This document shows, piece by piece, positions 9,508 through 19,152 of a DNA stretch of 64,000 nucleotides (position 1 is its first letter; each line of letters opens with the position of its first letter). Source of the DNA: Planctomycetaceae bacterium (GTDB taxonomy: Bacteria; Planctomycetota; Planctomycetia; Pirellulales; Pirellulaceae); the NCBI GenBank assembly GCA_020638975.1, contig JACKHN010000025.1, positions 1 through 64,000 on the forward strand, read 5' to 3'. The notes under the pieces were generated by a model that saw only the letters and a list, made by a program, of their open reading frames with translations, was not told the DNA's origin and did not search any database. A program made the translations under genes and the position numbers.

Positions 9508-10866
9508 CTACATCACTTGAAACTCGGGAATCGTGCTCAGCGCGTGAATCGCCTCGGCGATCCGCTGACTGCGGTCACCGGGGCGTTTAATGACTTCGAC
9601 CAACTGTTCTTTCACGGTTTGCGAGGGCTCGACAGCCAGCGTTAATTCGACGAGTTGATCGACAATCGCCGCAGGAGAGTCCGCATCAAGTTGATCGAAA
9701 TAGGCTTTCAGATTCACGCCGGCAAAGCGAGTCTTCTCGTCGCGGACGATGCGACCAATGACATTCGCCCGCCCCAACAGTGTCGATGAATTGATCCACG
9801 CGCGACCGCCATCCCAGCCCTTCACATTGGGCGGATAGAACAAGCCTTGTCCCAGCATGTCCAAATCGTCGCCTAGCTGATACGCGTTAGTCGATCCTTC
9901 CAGCGTCCGTAACAGTCCAACGACAAGGTCCACCGGCGAGCGGACTTTGCGGCCGATGACCTGATCCGAGTAAAACAACTGACTGCTCAAGATGCGGCGT
10001 ACGACATGACCAATGTCCCACGCATGTTCGCTCAGTTCGTTCGCCAAGGGTGCGACAAGTTCGTCGCTGGCTGCTGGCTCGTCGAACAGGAAGTAGCGAA
10101 TCAGCTTGCGTACGATGAACTGTGGGGCGGCAGGTTGGTCGAGTACGATGTCGATCGATTCGCTTTCCGGCATCGGACCAGTTTGTCCGAAGATCGATTT
10201 CGAACCTGTATCGTGTTGAAAGCGATTGAAGCGAAAGCTGCCGCGCCGAATCTCCCAACCGGTGAAACAGCGAGCCAACTCCTGAATATCCTTCTCGCTG
10301 TAATTGCCTTCGCCCAGGCAAAACAATTCCATCAATTCACGTGCGAAATTCTCGTTGGGATGAGCCTTGCGATTCGTCACCGAATCGAGATAGATCAGCA
10401 TGGCCGGATCACGAGCGATGGCATGCGTCAACTTGCCGAAGTCGCCGAGTGCATACTGACGAAAGAGACGGTTCTGGGCATACATCGCGCCGGCGTCTTC
10501 GACTTTCGCCGCGCTGGTGGCGAAATGCCCGTGCCAGAACAGCGTTGTCTTTTCCAGCAGCGGATGAGGCGTGCGGAGCATGACATAGCTCCACCATGCT
10601 GACAATTGCTTGGGATTGCCGGATGCCAGGATCGTCGTCGCAAACGCATCGCTCTCGCTTTCAAACTCGGCATCCAGATTGGGTGTGACCAAGCCGGCCA
10701 CGATCTCGTCCGGATCCCTGCCGACCGCCGCATCCAGCTCTTGGGACGTGGCCCCAAATCCGGCTCGCCGAAACAGGTGGGCGGCGCGAATTCGATTCCA
10801 AGGCTGCGATTCGGAGGGACGGTAAGGCGTCCACGCCCAAGTGGGGTCGATCTTAGTCAGCGACAT
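9508..10866 (-). CDS. DUF1800 family protein
   Basis: 452 residues from an ATG at 10866. Typical DUF1800 features are HLFRRAGFGATSQELDAAVGRDPDEIV near the start, WHGHFATSAAKV, NENFARELMELFCLGEGNYSEKDIQELARCFTGW and PPNVKGWDGGRAWINSSTLLGR. No clear signal peptide is visible. Its start overlaps the end of the upstream DUF3352-like gene by 14 nt, so the two are translationally coupled, and the DUF1501 gene follows 38 bp downstream. The function of the DUF1800-DUF1501 pair is unknown. Confidence 0.93.
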   Translation of the reverse strand: MSLTKIDPTWAWTPYRPSESQPWNRIRAAHLFRRAGFGATSQELDAAVGRDPDEIVAGLVTPNLDAEFESESDAFATTILASGNPKQLSAWWSYVMLRTPHPLLEKTTLFWHGHFATSAAKVEDAGAMYAQNRLFRQYALGDFGKLTHAIARDPAMLIYLDSVTNRKAHPNENFARELMELFCLGEGNYSEKDIQELARCFTGWEIRRGSFRFNRFQHDTGSKSIFGQTGPMPESESIDIVLDQPAAPQFIVRKLIRYFLFDEPAASDELVAPLANELSEHAWDIGHVVRRILSSQLFYSDQVIGRKVRSPVDLVVGLLRTLEGSTNAYQLGDDLDMLGQGLFYPPNVKGWDGGRAWINSSTLLGRANVIGRIVRDEKTRFAGVNLKAYFDQLDADSPAAIVDQLVELTLAVEPSQTVKEQLVEVIKRPGDRSQRIAEAIHALSTIPEFQVM

Positions 10867-12598
10867 AGTCGATCTCCAGCGACGCTCTCAAGGTTCCCTC
10901 GCTCGCCGCCAAGTCGATCGATGCGTCCTCGACCGCTTCGAGCAACGCAAACAAATCCCCGATAGCTCGCTCGGCCTCTTCCTTAGAATGTCCTTCCGAC
11001 AACATATTCTGAGCCACCAGTTGACCACGGTTATCGGCCAGGATGGCGCTCACACCGCCGACGTTCACCTGGACGAACGAGTTCACGTCGGAATTCGGTT
11101 TATTCTCTTTACTGACTGCCACAGCAAGCTCACGAGCGAGCGCTTTCGTGCTCGACACGATAAAGTGTTCGCCGACAAAGGCTACGGAAGGCGAGAAGTT
11201 GTAGTGAATCTTCAAACCGCCCGGGCTAGCGTCTTTCTCCGGCAGATAGTTTGCGCTGACGATCTGATAGTTATCCTCTTTGTCCATGTCGAGATCGAGT
11301 TGCGGCTGACCGTTCATCGCTCCGATGACATTCAGAAAGCCGATCAGGCTCTGGTACGTCCGGCGGAAGTCGGGCCCGACGGTTTCTGGATCTTTGAGTC
11401 GGAACACAGCAGCGAAGGCGGGAAGCTTGATGGCGGGCTTCGGCGTCTTGTCCGCGAACAACTGCCGCGCGACGACGACTTGAATCTCGGGGTGGACCTC
11501 GCCAAGAATCTCCTCGCCGAAATCCTTTCCCGCGAACAGCGTCGAAAGGTTGCTGTCGGCTTGAGCCAACTGGTCGACAACCTTATCGTCGAACAAGTCG
11601 CCCGCTCGCAACCACATCGTCGAAACATCGCGATACGTAGAAATCGCGGCCAACTGGTTTTCGACCTCAATCAGCGCCGGTGCCCGACCGCTGCCATTGG
11701 GGCCAAAGAAATACTCGCGGGCCTCGGTCGTCCACTGTTGTTGATGTGGGGCGGCAAGTTCGAGTCGCGTGCGTTGAGGATCAAGCGTTAACGAGGCGGT
11801 GGCGTAGGGAGTGTGCTGGAGTGTGTCGAGCAAGCCGCCGACAAGTAACTCCGCGACGGCATTCTCTGTTTTGCCGGAAAACAGCGTCTTTGCGATGCCC
11901 CCTTTGCGAACTGTGTCGATATCGATGTAGCCCCAGGCAGTTGCCGAGTCCGCAACTTTCGATCGTGCCTCTTGGAATTGCAGATTGCTGGCTAACGTGT
12001 TCTCCGGCTTATCGAGATAGGCGTCGAGCAACGCCTTGCCCGATTCTGGTTTGTTGGTCACTAAGAGCCACGTTCCCAACGTGGCGATTCGGGCTTGATT
12101 GACTTGATAGGCGGTGATGCCCCGATATTCGCCGGAGCTTACAGGATCGGGCTTACCGTCACCGGTCGCCCCCGCGCGGGCCAGTTCGATTAGCGTTTCC
12201 AAAAGTTTGGGAGCAGCTTCTTCGTCGCGAGCCTTGATCAGCAACATGACACCCTGGGAACGGGCATCGAAGCCAAGCGAGATTCCACCTTCGCTCACCG
12301 ACTGCAAGATTTGAGGCCATTTTTGACCAAGCTTGGCTTCGATGATGGCCACGGCCGCCTTCAGTTGTAGGAACTGCTTGCCTTCGTAGGCGGCTTGGAC
12401 ACCTTCCAAGTTCTCGATCCGCTTGCGTAGCAGGTGATTCTCCAGGACATCGAGCAACGCAGCGGGTTGCGGAATCTCCGCGTAGATGACCGTCGTCGCA
12501 GGCAGCAGATCGGCTGCCGTGCGATCGTCCGCGATCCCAAACGTGGAGGCAAGAAGTACGAACAGCAAACTTGAACCAGCATTGCGAAAGGTGTGCAC
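10853..12598 (-). CDS. Secreted DUF3352-like protein
   Basis: 581 residues from a GTG at 12598 with GAGG upstream. A signal peptide (NAGSSLLFVLLASTFGIADD) precedes a soluble body. The opening DLLPATTVIYAEIPQPAALLDVL is typical of planctomycete DUF3352-type exported proteins, which present repeats of an alpha/beta unit and have no known biochemistry. No metal-binding or catalytic motif could be picked out. The gene opens an apparent operon with DUF1800 (14-nt overlap) and DUF1501. The family assignment rests on general similarity and needs a profile search. Confidence 0.65.
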   Translation of the reverse strand: MHTFRNAGSSLLFVLLASTFGIADDRTAADLLPATTVIYAEIPQPAALLDVLENHLLRKRIENLEGVQAAYEGKQFLQLKAAVAIIEAKLGQKWPQILQSVSEGGISLGFDARSQGVMLLIKARDEEAAPKLLETLIELARAGATGDGKPDPVSSGEYRGITAYQVNQARIATLGTWLLVTNKPESGKALLDAYLDKPENTLASNLQFQEARSKVADSATAWGYIDIDTVRKGGIAKTLFSGKTENAVAELLVGGLLDTLQHTPYATASLTLDPQRTRLELAAPHQQQWTTEAREYFFGPNGSGRAPALIEVENQLAAISTYRDVSTMWLRAGDLFDDKVVDQLAQADSNLSTLFAGKDFGEEILGEVHPEIQVVVARQLFADKTPKPAIKLPAFAAVFRLKDPETVGPDFRRTYQSLIGFLNVIGAMNGQPQLDLDMDKEDNYQIVSANYLPEKDASPGGLKIHYNFSPSVAFVGEHFIVSSTKALARELAVAVSKENKPNSDVNSFVQVNVGGVSAILADNRGQLVAQNMLSEGHSKEEAERAIGDLFALLEAVEDASIDLAASEGTLRASLEIDYVAD

Positions 12599-12723
12599 CG
12601 CGGTAATCCTCGGGGTATCAGGCGGAATAGCGTAAAACTCGACGCATTATACCTGTGCCGGAACCGCATCGTTTCGCGAATCGAGAAAAAGGTCACTTAT
12701 CTACGACGGGAGATCGTCTGGAC

Positions 12724-14313
12724 CTACTGCAGCAACGTGATCAGTCCTGTCGTCAGCAGCGTGATGATGATAAGTGCGACCGGATAGACGGCTGCGTAGC
12801 TGGTCGCTGGCAAGCTGCTTGAAACTTGCGACGTGACAACCCCGAGACCAGGCGTCGACGTCATCGCACCGCAAATGCCGCCTAGTGTTTCCAGGATACC
12901 GATTCGCAGCACGTAACGCGCGAGCAAAACTCCCACCACCAGCGGCACGGCTAGGATCGTCACGGCTCCACCACACAGAAGGATTCCGTGTTGTGAAACG
13001 ACCGCCACGAACTCCGATCCCGCTTGTGAACCCGCATGCGCAAGGAACATGGCCAGTCCAACCTCGGCACATAGCCAGCGCGCCGCCCTGGGCATATAGC
13101 CTACGACCGGTCCGATTCGCCCGAAGTGGCCAAGGATCAGACCCACGAGCAGAGGCCCCCCCGCCAATCCTAGCGAGATTGATCCGCCTCCGTAACTGAA
13201 CTCGACGCTTCCCATCATCACACCGAAGACGAGACCGAGCGTCAACGAGATTAGATTCGTTTCGTCGAGCGACTGTTCGCGGTGCCCCGCGAACTGTGCG
13301 AGCCGCTCGAGTGCATCGCCTTCGCCGACGGCGGTTAGCGCATCGCTAAACTGCAGCTTTTCGTGGGGCTGTGGTACGAACTCGATGTCATAACGAGAGA
13401 TCCGTGTAATCGTCGCGCCGAATCGCGACCGGAGGTGCAGTTGTTCTAACGTCTTGCCGACCAGTTCTTTGGAAGTAACGACAATCCGACGACGCTGTCG
13501 CTCCATGTCCAAAGCATAGCCCGAGTCATCGCAAGGCTTGCCGAGTACATCGACAACATCAGAAACCCGCGACTTACGACCGACAATGAGTACGCGTTGC
13601 TGCAACTGTAACGTAAAGCCCGACGGAATCGGTTCCAGCTTCTCGCCGACGACCACACGCGAGATTTGGCAGTTGAAGTGTGAAATGACGGCGACGTCTC
13701 GCAGCCTTTTGCCAACAACGCTCGGGTTAAGAACCTCGACAAGCACACGCACGATCGGGTCTTTGCCCGCCGTACTCGGATCGTTCTGCGCAGCCTCCGC
13801 CATTGAGTCGCGAAACAACTTCAACATGATTTGGACGAAAAAGATTACGCCGAGTACGCCGAAGGGATAAGCCACGCCGAAACCAACCGCAACTTCTGAA
13901 TTGCCGGGAAGCCGCTCGGACGCCGCCGCCAAGGCCGGCGTACTTGTCAACGCTCCGGCGAGCAAACCGCTTGCCAAATCCGGCCCCCACTCCAATGACT
14001 TGGCGATGCACCAAGCGACGAAGGCAGCGGAGACATTCATTGCCACACCGACAATCGCCAGCGCCTTGCCCTGTTGTAAGAACACTCGCAGAAAGCCGGG
14101 GCCAGCACCGATGCCCAAACAATAGACGAACAACACCATTCCCATCGCACCAGCGATTCTCGGTACCTCGAAGCCGAAGTGCCCAGCCGCCAAGGCGACA
14201 AAAATCACGCCCGAAGCGCCAAGCGATATCCCTCGAAAAGAAACTTTTCCGATCGTCAGCCCGAGCCCAATGACGACGAACAGGGCCAGCAACTCGTCTG
14301 CAGCGCCGTTCAT
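12724..14313 (-). CDS. AspT/YidE/YbjL-type transporter
   Basis: 529 residues. About five membrane segments come first (LLALFVVIGLGLTIGKVSF onward), then two central soluble TrkA-C/RCK_C-like domains (about residues 190-345: VVGKRLRDVAVISHFNCQISRVV and ELVGKTLEQLHLRSRFGATITRI), then further membrane segments with the GLGVVTSQVSSSLPATSYAAVYPVALI end. This two-halves-around-RCK arrangement is that of the aspartate:alanine exchanger family. The substrate is unknown. It stands apart from its neighbours with 125 bp to the upstream gene and 421 bp of non-coding sequence ahead of its start. Confidence 0.88.
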   Translation of the reverse strand: MNGAADELLALFVVIGLGLTIGKVSFRGISLGASGVIFVALAAGHFGFEVPRIAGAMGMVLFVYCLGIGAGPGFLRVFLQQGKALAIVGVAMNVSAAFVAWCIAKSLEWGPDLASGLLAGALTSTPALAAASERLPGNSEVAVGFGVAYPFGVLGVIFFVQIMLKLFRDSMAEAAQNDPSTAGKDPIVRVLVEVLNPSVVGKRLRDVAVISHFNCQISRVVVGEKLEPIPSGFTLQLQQRVLIVGRKSRVSDVVDVLGKPCDDSGYALDMERQRRRIVVTSKELVGKTLEQLHLRSRFGATITRISRYDIEFVPQPHEKLQFSDALTAVGEGDALERLAQFAGHREQSLDETNLISLTLGLVFGVMMGSVEFSYGGGSISLGLAGGPLLVGLILGHFGRIGPVVGYMPRAARWLCAEVGLAMFLAHAGSQAGSEFVAVVSQHGILLCGGAVTILAVPLVVGVLLARYVLRIGILETLGGICGAMTSTPGLGVVTSQVSSSLPATSYAAVYPVALIIITLLTTGLITLLQ

Positions 14314-14734
14314 CGTAACATCGCCCCCGTCGTGATTAATGCAAACTCATCCATGACAATACTCCATGACTCCATGCGTCGGCTTGATCCTGAGGCATCG
14401 TAACCGTGAGGCACCAATTCGTGACGGCTGTCTGTGCAATCGGAATGCCGCCACGTTCGATCTTCGGAGGTATGCCAACGAATCGCCGATTGACTTGGCG
14501 CTAAGTGCGTTGGCCTACAGGACCTAGCCCCCTCTGGTACGCTTTGTCGCAGCACCCGAAATCGAAACAATTGCGCGGCTGCCGCTACTTTTTTGAGCAG
14601 CGAGTGCCTCGTACGCGAGGAATCCTAGCGATCGAAGACGGAACGTGGCAGCCCACTTGTCCATCTGCAGTGCTCGCGATTCCAGTTGCAGAAAACTGAC
14701 TCGCGATGTGGGTGCTAGCGATGCGGACGTGCAA
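14314..14734. other. Gap without recognised gene
   Basis: 421 bp between the transporter start and the end of the beta-helix gene. Short frames here lack family resemblance and ribosome-binding sites. No strong hairpin or repeat was noticed. Confidence 0.5.
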
Positions 14735-15970
14735 CTACTTCGCTGCGCCGCCGCTCGATTGCGACTCTTCGTTGTTTGACACGGTGCCCGATGTGATCCG
14801 TGTATGATCACTTTCGACATCGCTGAGCACATTGTTGGCGAACACCACGCCGGTCGACTCACCGACGAGCGTGATCGCCTTCTCGGTGAGTCCGGAGAAC
14901 ACGTTGCCACTGATAGACACATCCTTCGTCGCTTCCAGCACGAGGCCAGCGGCTCCCAGATCTTCGGTGCCGCGACGAACTTTGCCATCGCCGATGTAGC
15001 TGTTCGAAAAATTGTTGCCGCCAACCGTAATTCTTCCGCTGTTGGGGCCGATTCGCAAGGCATTCGTCTTCAGGATCGTAAAGGTATTGGCCGACACGGC
15101 ACAGCCATGTGCATCACGCAAGTCGATGCCGCCTCCATTATGAGCAATCACATTGGCGCTCAGCGTGATCCCATAACAATCGCGATCCAACACCACGGCT
15201 GTACCGTTGCATTCTTCGATCATGTTGCCCGAGACGACGCTGCCGTAAGTGTTTTCGATGACGACGCCCTCGCCAAGATGATCGTCGACGCAGCAACCGG
15301 TCATGCAAAGATTAAATCCGTCGAAACAATGCAACGCATCTTGATTCTCTTCAAACTGGCATCCCGACACGACAATGTCGTGACAGCCCTGAAGATTGAG
15401 ACCCACCTTCTTGTTATAAGTGAGCAGGCAGTTCGCCACGCGTGGGTCTTCGTAACAGTAGTTAAGGAAGATGCCGTCGCCACCGTTTTCGCTAACCGTC
15501 ACACCGTCGATAAAGATCTCGTTGATCTGGCGAGCTTCGATCCCCGGTCCGCTTTTCTCGTTGCCGGTAATACGCAAGTTAGCCAGCCGGATGCGCCACA
15601 ACTGATGCTTGCGATCAGTTTTCGCGTCGATGCACTCAAGATGAGAGACGAGCAAGGCAGGCTGGCCATCGACGTTGAGGTTCTTGATGTGAGTGGCGGT
15701 CCCCGCACCCTCGACGCAAGTATCTTCCGAGTGAACTCGCAAGGGTTCGGTGATCTCGAAGGTTCCCGCCGGCAGTCGTACCAATCCGCCGCCTTCGGGT
15801 ACGGCATCGAAAGCCGCTTGCAGCGAGGTGAACTTGGAGGCATCGATCGTAGGACGCGCACCCGGCAGGACTGAAGCCGAATCTTGTGCCAATACCGGCA
15901 CGGTCATTTGGGATAGGCAACCAGCTGCGATTGCGATCACTGAGATACCGAACGATAGTCGACTTCGCAT
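14735..15970 (-). CDS. Exported right-handed beta-helix repeat protein
   Basis: 411 residues with an N-terminal signal (FGISVIAIAAGCLSQMTVPVLAQ). The mature protein is a run of parallel beta-helix coils: FTSLQAAFDAVPEGGGLVRLPAG opens it like pectate-lyase/NosD-type proteins, and coils such as GGDGIFLNYCYEDPRVANCLL, VSGCQFEENQDALHCFD and VSISGNVFSGLTEKAITLVG follow at about 22-25 residue spacing. Such folds bind or cleave polysaccharide, but no catalytic triad could be identified, so a surface or carbohydrate-binding role is possible. The C-terminal 15 residues are low complexity. The next minus-strand gene upstream (start 17064) ends only 23 bp before this start, so co-transcription is likely. 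Confidence 0.8.
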   Translation of the reverse strand: MRSRLSFGISVIAIAAGCLSQMTVPVLAQDSASVLPGARPTIDASKFTSLQAAFDAVPEGGGLVRLPAGTFEITEPLRVHSEDTCVEGAGTATHIKNLNVDGQPALLVSHLECIDAKTDRKHQLWRIRLANLRITGNEKSGPGIEARQINEIFIDGVTVSENGGDGIFLNYCYEDPRVANCLLTYNKKVGLNLQGCHDIVVSGCQFEENQDALHCFDGFNLCMTGCCVDDHLGEGVVIENTYGSVVSGNMIEECNGTAVVLDRDCYGITLSANVIAHNGGGIDLRDAHGCAVSANTFTILKTNALRIGPNSGRITVGGNNFSNSYIGDGKVRRGTEDLGAAGLVLEATKDVSISGNVFSGLTEKAITLVGESTGVVFANNVLSDVESDHTRITSGTVSNNEESQSSGGAAK

Positions 15971-15993
15971 GATGCTTGCTCCAGGAGGCAGGT

Positions 15994-17064
15994 TTATGAA
16001 TTGGATTCGTTGTCGAGAGGTGCTTCATCCGCGAACCAACTTCTCACGCCGGTCCACACTCGACCAATCAGCTTGCCCGAAAATAGATCCTCGGTGATCG
16101 TTTCACGCTCCGACGAGAAGTTCGTCCACACGGCGCGAATGTAAGGCTGGCTTGCGGTTGCGAGCGTCGCGTATAGGCCCTTCTTCTGAATCTCGGTCAG
16201 GCCTTGGCGATAGTGATCGAAGATATGACGATCGAACATATTGCCCGCGACGGTCACCGAGGACAATGCTCCTTGTCCGACGCGGCCTACCTTGTCGATG
16301 GCGAACAACGTCATCGTGCTTGAGACATCCAGCAAGCCAACATCCTGACGACTGGCCACTTCGTGCATTTGCGTCCAAATCTGCCGCATCTCGGCTTCGG
16401 GAATGACCTTCGTCGGATCGATTCCCTGGACGGCACGTCGTGTCTGCTCGATCGTTTCGCGTAATCCTTCGACCGACAGCGGTGGTAGGTCGAACGCGTT
16501 TGCCGTCGATGTCGATGTGTTGCGGATGGCATCGAGTAGGTCTGCCGCGTGATCGATGGTTGTTTCCTCATCGATGATGCCGGCTTTCTTCAATTCGGCA
16601 CTGAGCTCTTTCAGGTAGCTTTGCGATCCATACGCCACGTCACTCACAATCGCCAGCACCGTCAGTGGTGAGAGATGTAGCGTCGCCATACCGGCAAGAT
16701 CGAGAAAGCTGCCGACGGCCTTTCTGGCCACGAAGCTCTCCACTTTGTCGCTCGCCGATTTCTCGGCGTCGGGGACTTCGATACCACCAACATCCTGAAC
16801 CATCAAGTTTAGCATCTGTTGCACGAAGACTTCGTAGGACTTCGAACTGCGAAATGCTTGCGGTACAAGCAATGCCGCCGATTCGGTCAATGTCCCGCCA
16901 ACGATCGCCGAAGTTGCTCGCAATGCACGCTCGGGCAACGAGAGTCCGTAGAGGAGGTATTGGAAGACTTGGGCAGACCCCGGTGTGGAGGCATCGCTTT
17001 CGGCTGGAGCTAGATTGTTGGACTCACGGACATCTGGTTTCGGCTGGTGACCGGGCGACTCCAT
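15994..17064 (-). CDS. Conserved protein of unknown function
   Basis: 356 residues. I chose the ATG at 17064 (MESPGHQPKP), which has GAGGAG about eight bases upstream; a longer frame to 17157 would overlap the previous gene. The protein is mainly helical. AVGSFLDLAGMATLHLSPLTVLAIVSDVAYGS (about residues 140-170) is hydrophobic and could be a membrane-associated hairpin. No family is recognised; a vague resemblance to EcsC-type proteins was not convincing. It lies 22 bp after the zinc-ribbon protein gene, and the beta-helix gene follows. Confidence 0.75.
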   Translation of the reverse strand: MESPGHQPKPDVRESNNLAPAESDASTPGSAQVFQYLLYGLSLPERALRATSAIVGGTLTESAALLVPQAFRSSKSYEVFVQQMLNLMVQDVGGIEVPDAEKSASDKVESFVARKAVGSFLDLAGMATLHLSPLTVLAIVSDVAYGSQSYLKELSAELKKAGIIDEETTIDHAADLLDAIRNTSTSTANAFDLPPLSVEGLRETIEQTRRAVQGIDPTKVIPEAEMRQIWTQMHEVASRQDVGLLDVSSTMTLFAIDKVGRVGQGALSSVTVAGNMFDRHIFDHYRQGLTEIQKKGLYATLATASQPYIRAVWTNFSSERETITEDLFSGKLIGRVWTGVRSWFADEAPLDNESNS

Positions 17065-17086
17065 TCTCGCGACTCCTCTGCAATAT

Positions 17087-18634
17087 CTATTCGGCGGCGA
17101 CATTGACGTGGAAACCGTCGAGAACAACCGACTTGCGACTGCCTTCGTAGCCACCAAGATTTTTGGCGGGATCTTCCAAGATTGTTCCCAAGATCAGTAC
17201 GTGACGATCGACCGCAAAGTGTTCGGCTGGGTTGGACTTACTAACGACTGCAACTTCCTGCCCCCCGGAATCGAGTGTTGTCTCGAACAACTCGCCAATT
17301 GGTTCAACGGCTTTGATGACGCCGTACAAACAGACACCATTGGTCTTTCGCGTGTCGTACCCTGCCGCCATCCAACCCTTCGCCGCGAGGCTGATCACGC
17401 CAAGCTTATCAGGTTGTTTGCCGATCTCCTGCAAGAGCTTGGACGTCTCTTCAATCTGAGTCGCGACTTGCTCGTCGGTTTGTTCTGCAAACGTCAGCGC
17501 CTCGCCGAGTTTGGAGAACGACTCGTAAAATTCACGCATCAAGGTCCTGCTTGGTGTACTCGCTTCATCCGTATCCCACGCCAAGTTGCCGGTTAACGCT
17601 GCCTGAAAGCGATTGACGACCGTGTCTGCTGTGACTTGCGGTGCGTTGCGGATATTGCCAGTCGCAAGTCCGGTGACTTCGGCAGCAGGAGTCTCAAGGT
17701 TCATGGGCGGGTCGACCAACGGCGGCAATTCGAGAGCAGGCTCATCGGTCGCTTTCGTTATTGCGTTGGGTAAAGTGGCTGGCGGTTCTGGCTCATCGAA
17801 CGTTGGCAGTCCGCCGAGTTCGAGTCCGGGCACATCCACGGCACTTCCAAACACGTCCGCACCCGCCGCTGCAGCATCTTCGATGCTCATCACTTCTTCG
17901 GTCACAGGCTCTTCCGTGACAAGCAGGTCGGCTTTGGGCTTCTTCTTATTCTTTGATGCCGGAGGCTTGCTCGCGTTCTGATTGCCATTGTTCGCGGGAG
18001 CAGCGAATTTATCGGTATCGCCAAAGTTGAAGTCCGAGCCCGCGACGTTGGCGTTGCCGAACGATGGCTCGGTGTTGGAATCGGAGTTCGCCTTGCTACC
18101 GCGGAATTTCGCTGGGACGATCGCAGGGACGTATTGCGCCACAATCGGGCCTGCACCAAAGTCGCGTTTCAAGTCGCCGGGCAAATACCACAGGATCAGT
18201 TGGGCGATCGGAAAGGCCATCATGCCGCCGATCACGATCGACAACACCGACTTGATCGGGCTGCCTTTTGGCTTCCGCGAGCGGCTCGAAGGGCGAATCG
18301 TGGACGTCGTCTTGCCGCCTGCCGTTGTCGACCCACTCGTGAAATCAAAAGCAGCCGCTGGAGCCGCGGCGCCCATCGGAGCCAACGCGATTTCATCGGC
18401 ATCATTCTCGTCCAGATTTAACTCTTCCCAGGAAGAGTCGTCCTCGTCGGTCGTAATCGGAGTTGACGTCGCCCCGATATCGGAGAGTACGATCAACGTG
18501 GGTGGTAGTTGCGAGAGTGCTTCGCCCAGCGAATACTCTTCTTGGCAAAGAGGGCACTGTACCGTGGCTTCTTCGGTCGCATTGTCTGGTATTGAAACCT
18601 GCTCGCAGCAGCGAGGGCAGTTGGCAATCGTCAT
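17087..18634 (-). CDS. Zinc-ribbon membrane protein of unknown function
   Basis: 515 residues from the ATG at 18634, which has GGAGA five bases upstream; a second ATG at 18661 is less well placed. The N-terminus is a zinc ribbon with two CPxC-type knuckles (NCPRCCEQ and QCPLCQEEY, residues 5-30). A long acidic, low-complexity stretch follows, then one membrane helix near residues 130-155 (SVLSIVIGGMMAFPIAQLILWYLPG), a second low-complexity region, and a C-terminal domain of about 170 residues (from TVVNRFQAALTGNL). This is a common planctomycete architecture with no assigned function. Confidence 0.78.
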   Translation of the reverse strand: MTIANCPRCCEQVSIPDNATEEATVQCPLCQEEYSLGEALSQLPPTLIVLSDIGATSTPITTDEDDSSWEELNLDENDADEIALAPMGAAAPAAAFDFTSGSTTAGGKTTSTIRPSSRSRKPKGSPIKSVLSIVIGGMMAFPIAQLILWYLPGDLKRDFGAGPIVAQYVPAIVPAKFRGSKANSDSNTEPSFGNANVAGSDFNFGDTDKFAAPANNGNQNASKPPASKNKKKPKADLLVTEEPVTEEVMSIEDAAAAGADVFGSAVDVPGLELGGLPTFDEPEPPATLPNAITKATDEPALELPPLVDPPMNLETPAAEVTGLATGNIRNAPQVTADTVVNRFQAALTGNLAWDTDEASTPSRTLMREFYESFSKLGEALTFAEQTDEQVATQIEETSKLLQEIGKQPDKLGVISLAAKGWMAAGYDTRKTNGVCLYGVIKAVEPIGELFETTLDSGGQEVAVVSKSNPAEHFAVDRHVLILGTILEDPAKNLGGYEGSRKSVVLDGFHVNVAAE

Positions 18635-18756
18635 GAAAGTCTCCGCTGGAATTTGAGCCACGTAGCCAATTCCCTAGTGTAACAACGGTGCGAGGGAGAT
18701 GGCTAGTGTTTCCTGAGGCGGGCTAAGGCCTTTCAGTTTTTCAAACTGAGAGGTTT

Positions 18757-18825
18757 GTACGACGGGCCTCCGAGCCCGTCGAATAACGACTTCGATTCAT
18801 CGGCGGGCTCGGAGGCCCGTCGTAC
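18757..18825. repeat. Hairpin repeat B, copy 1
   Basis: Inverted arms GTACGACGGGCCTCCGAGCC / GGCTCGGAGGCCCGTCGTAC around an imperfect centre. Related copies lie at 37688-37746 and 50812-50871. All three are intergenic. No target duplication was seen at their ends. Confidence 0.85.
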
Positions 18826-18900
18826 ATCTTGTGCAACTTCAACAAATGAAAAGCCCGATGAGGCGGGTGAGTTAAACTCCGTTCCAAGAGCTCGGCGAGA

Positions 18901-19001
18901 GGTAGTGGTACACTTTGCCGTAAGTCGGGGCACTCCTGCCCGACAAAAGACGGCCAGGAGTGGCCGTCCTGATTTCCGGAATTTCAAACGGTGCCACTAC
19001 C
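18901..19001 (+). mobile_element. Miniature inverted-repeat element A, copy 1 (101 bp)
   Basis: It begins GGTAGTGGTACAC and ends GGTGCCACTACC, imperfect terminal inverted repeats. Two internal hairpins follow one another (GTCGGGGCACTCCTGCCCGAC and GACGGCCAGGAGTGGCCGTC). It is bounded exactly by the 8-bp direct repeat CGGCGAGA (18893-18900 and 19002-19009), a target-site duplication. Too short to encode a transposase, so it must be moved in trans. The rest of the gap 18635-19152 holds only repeat B. Confidence 0.9.
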
Positions 19002-19152
19002 CGGCGAGAACGCAAAGTGACTTCCGGGCACCGAGCAGCTACAATTCGAGTCGCAGCAGCTTTCGACCGTCCTCCAAACCGCAAACCACTATGGTTGCGA
19101 CGGTCGTGATGCGAAAGAACGCTCCGGACGCGAGAGGCGAAGAGCAACGGAC

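Noticed and set aside
14310..14570. Minus-strand frame in the 421-bp gap
   Set aside because: No start signal, no similarity, basic random-looking composition.
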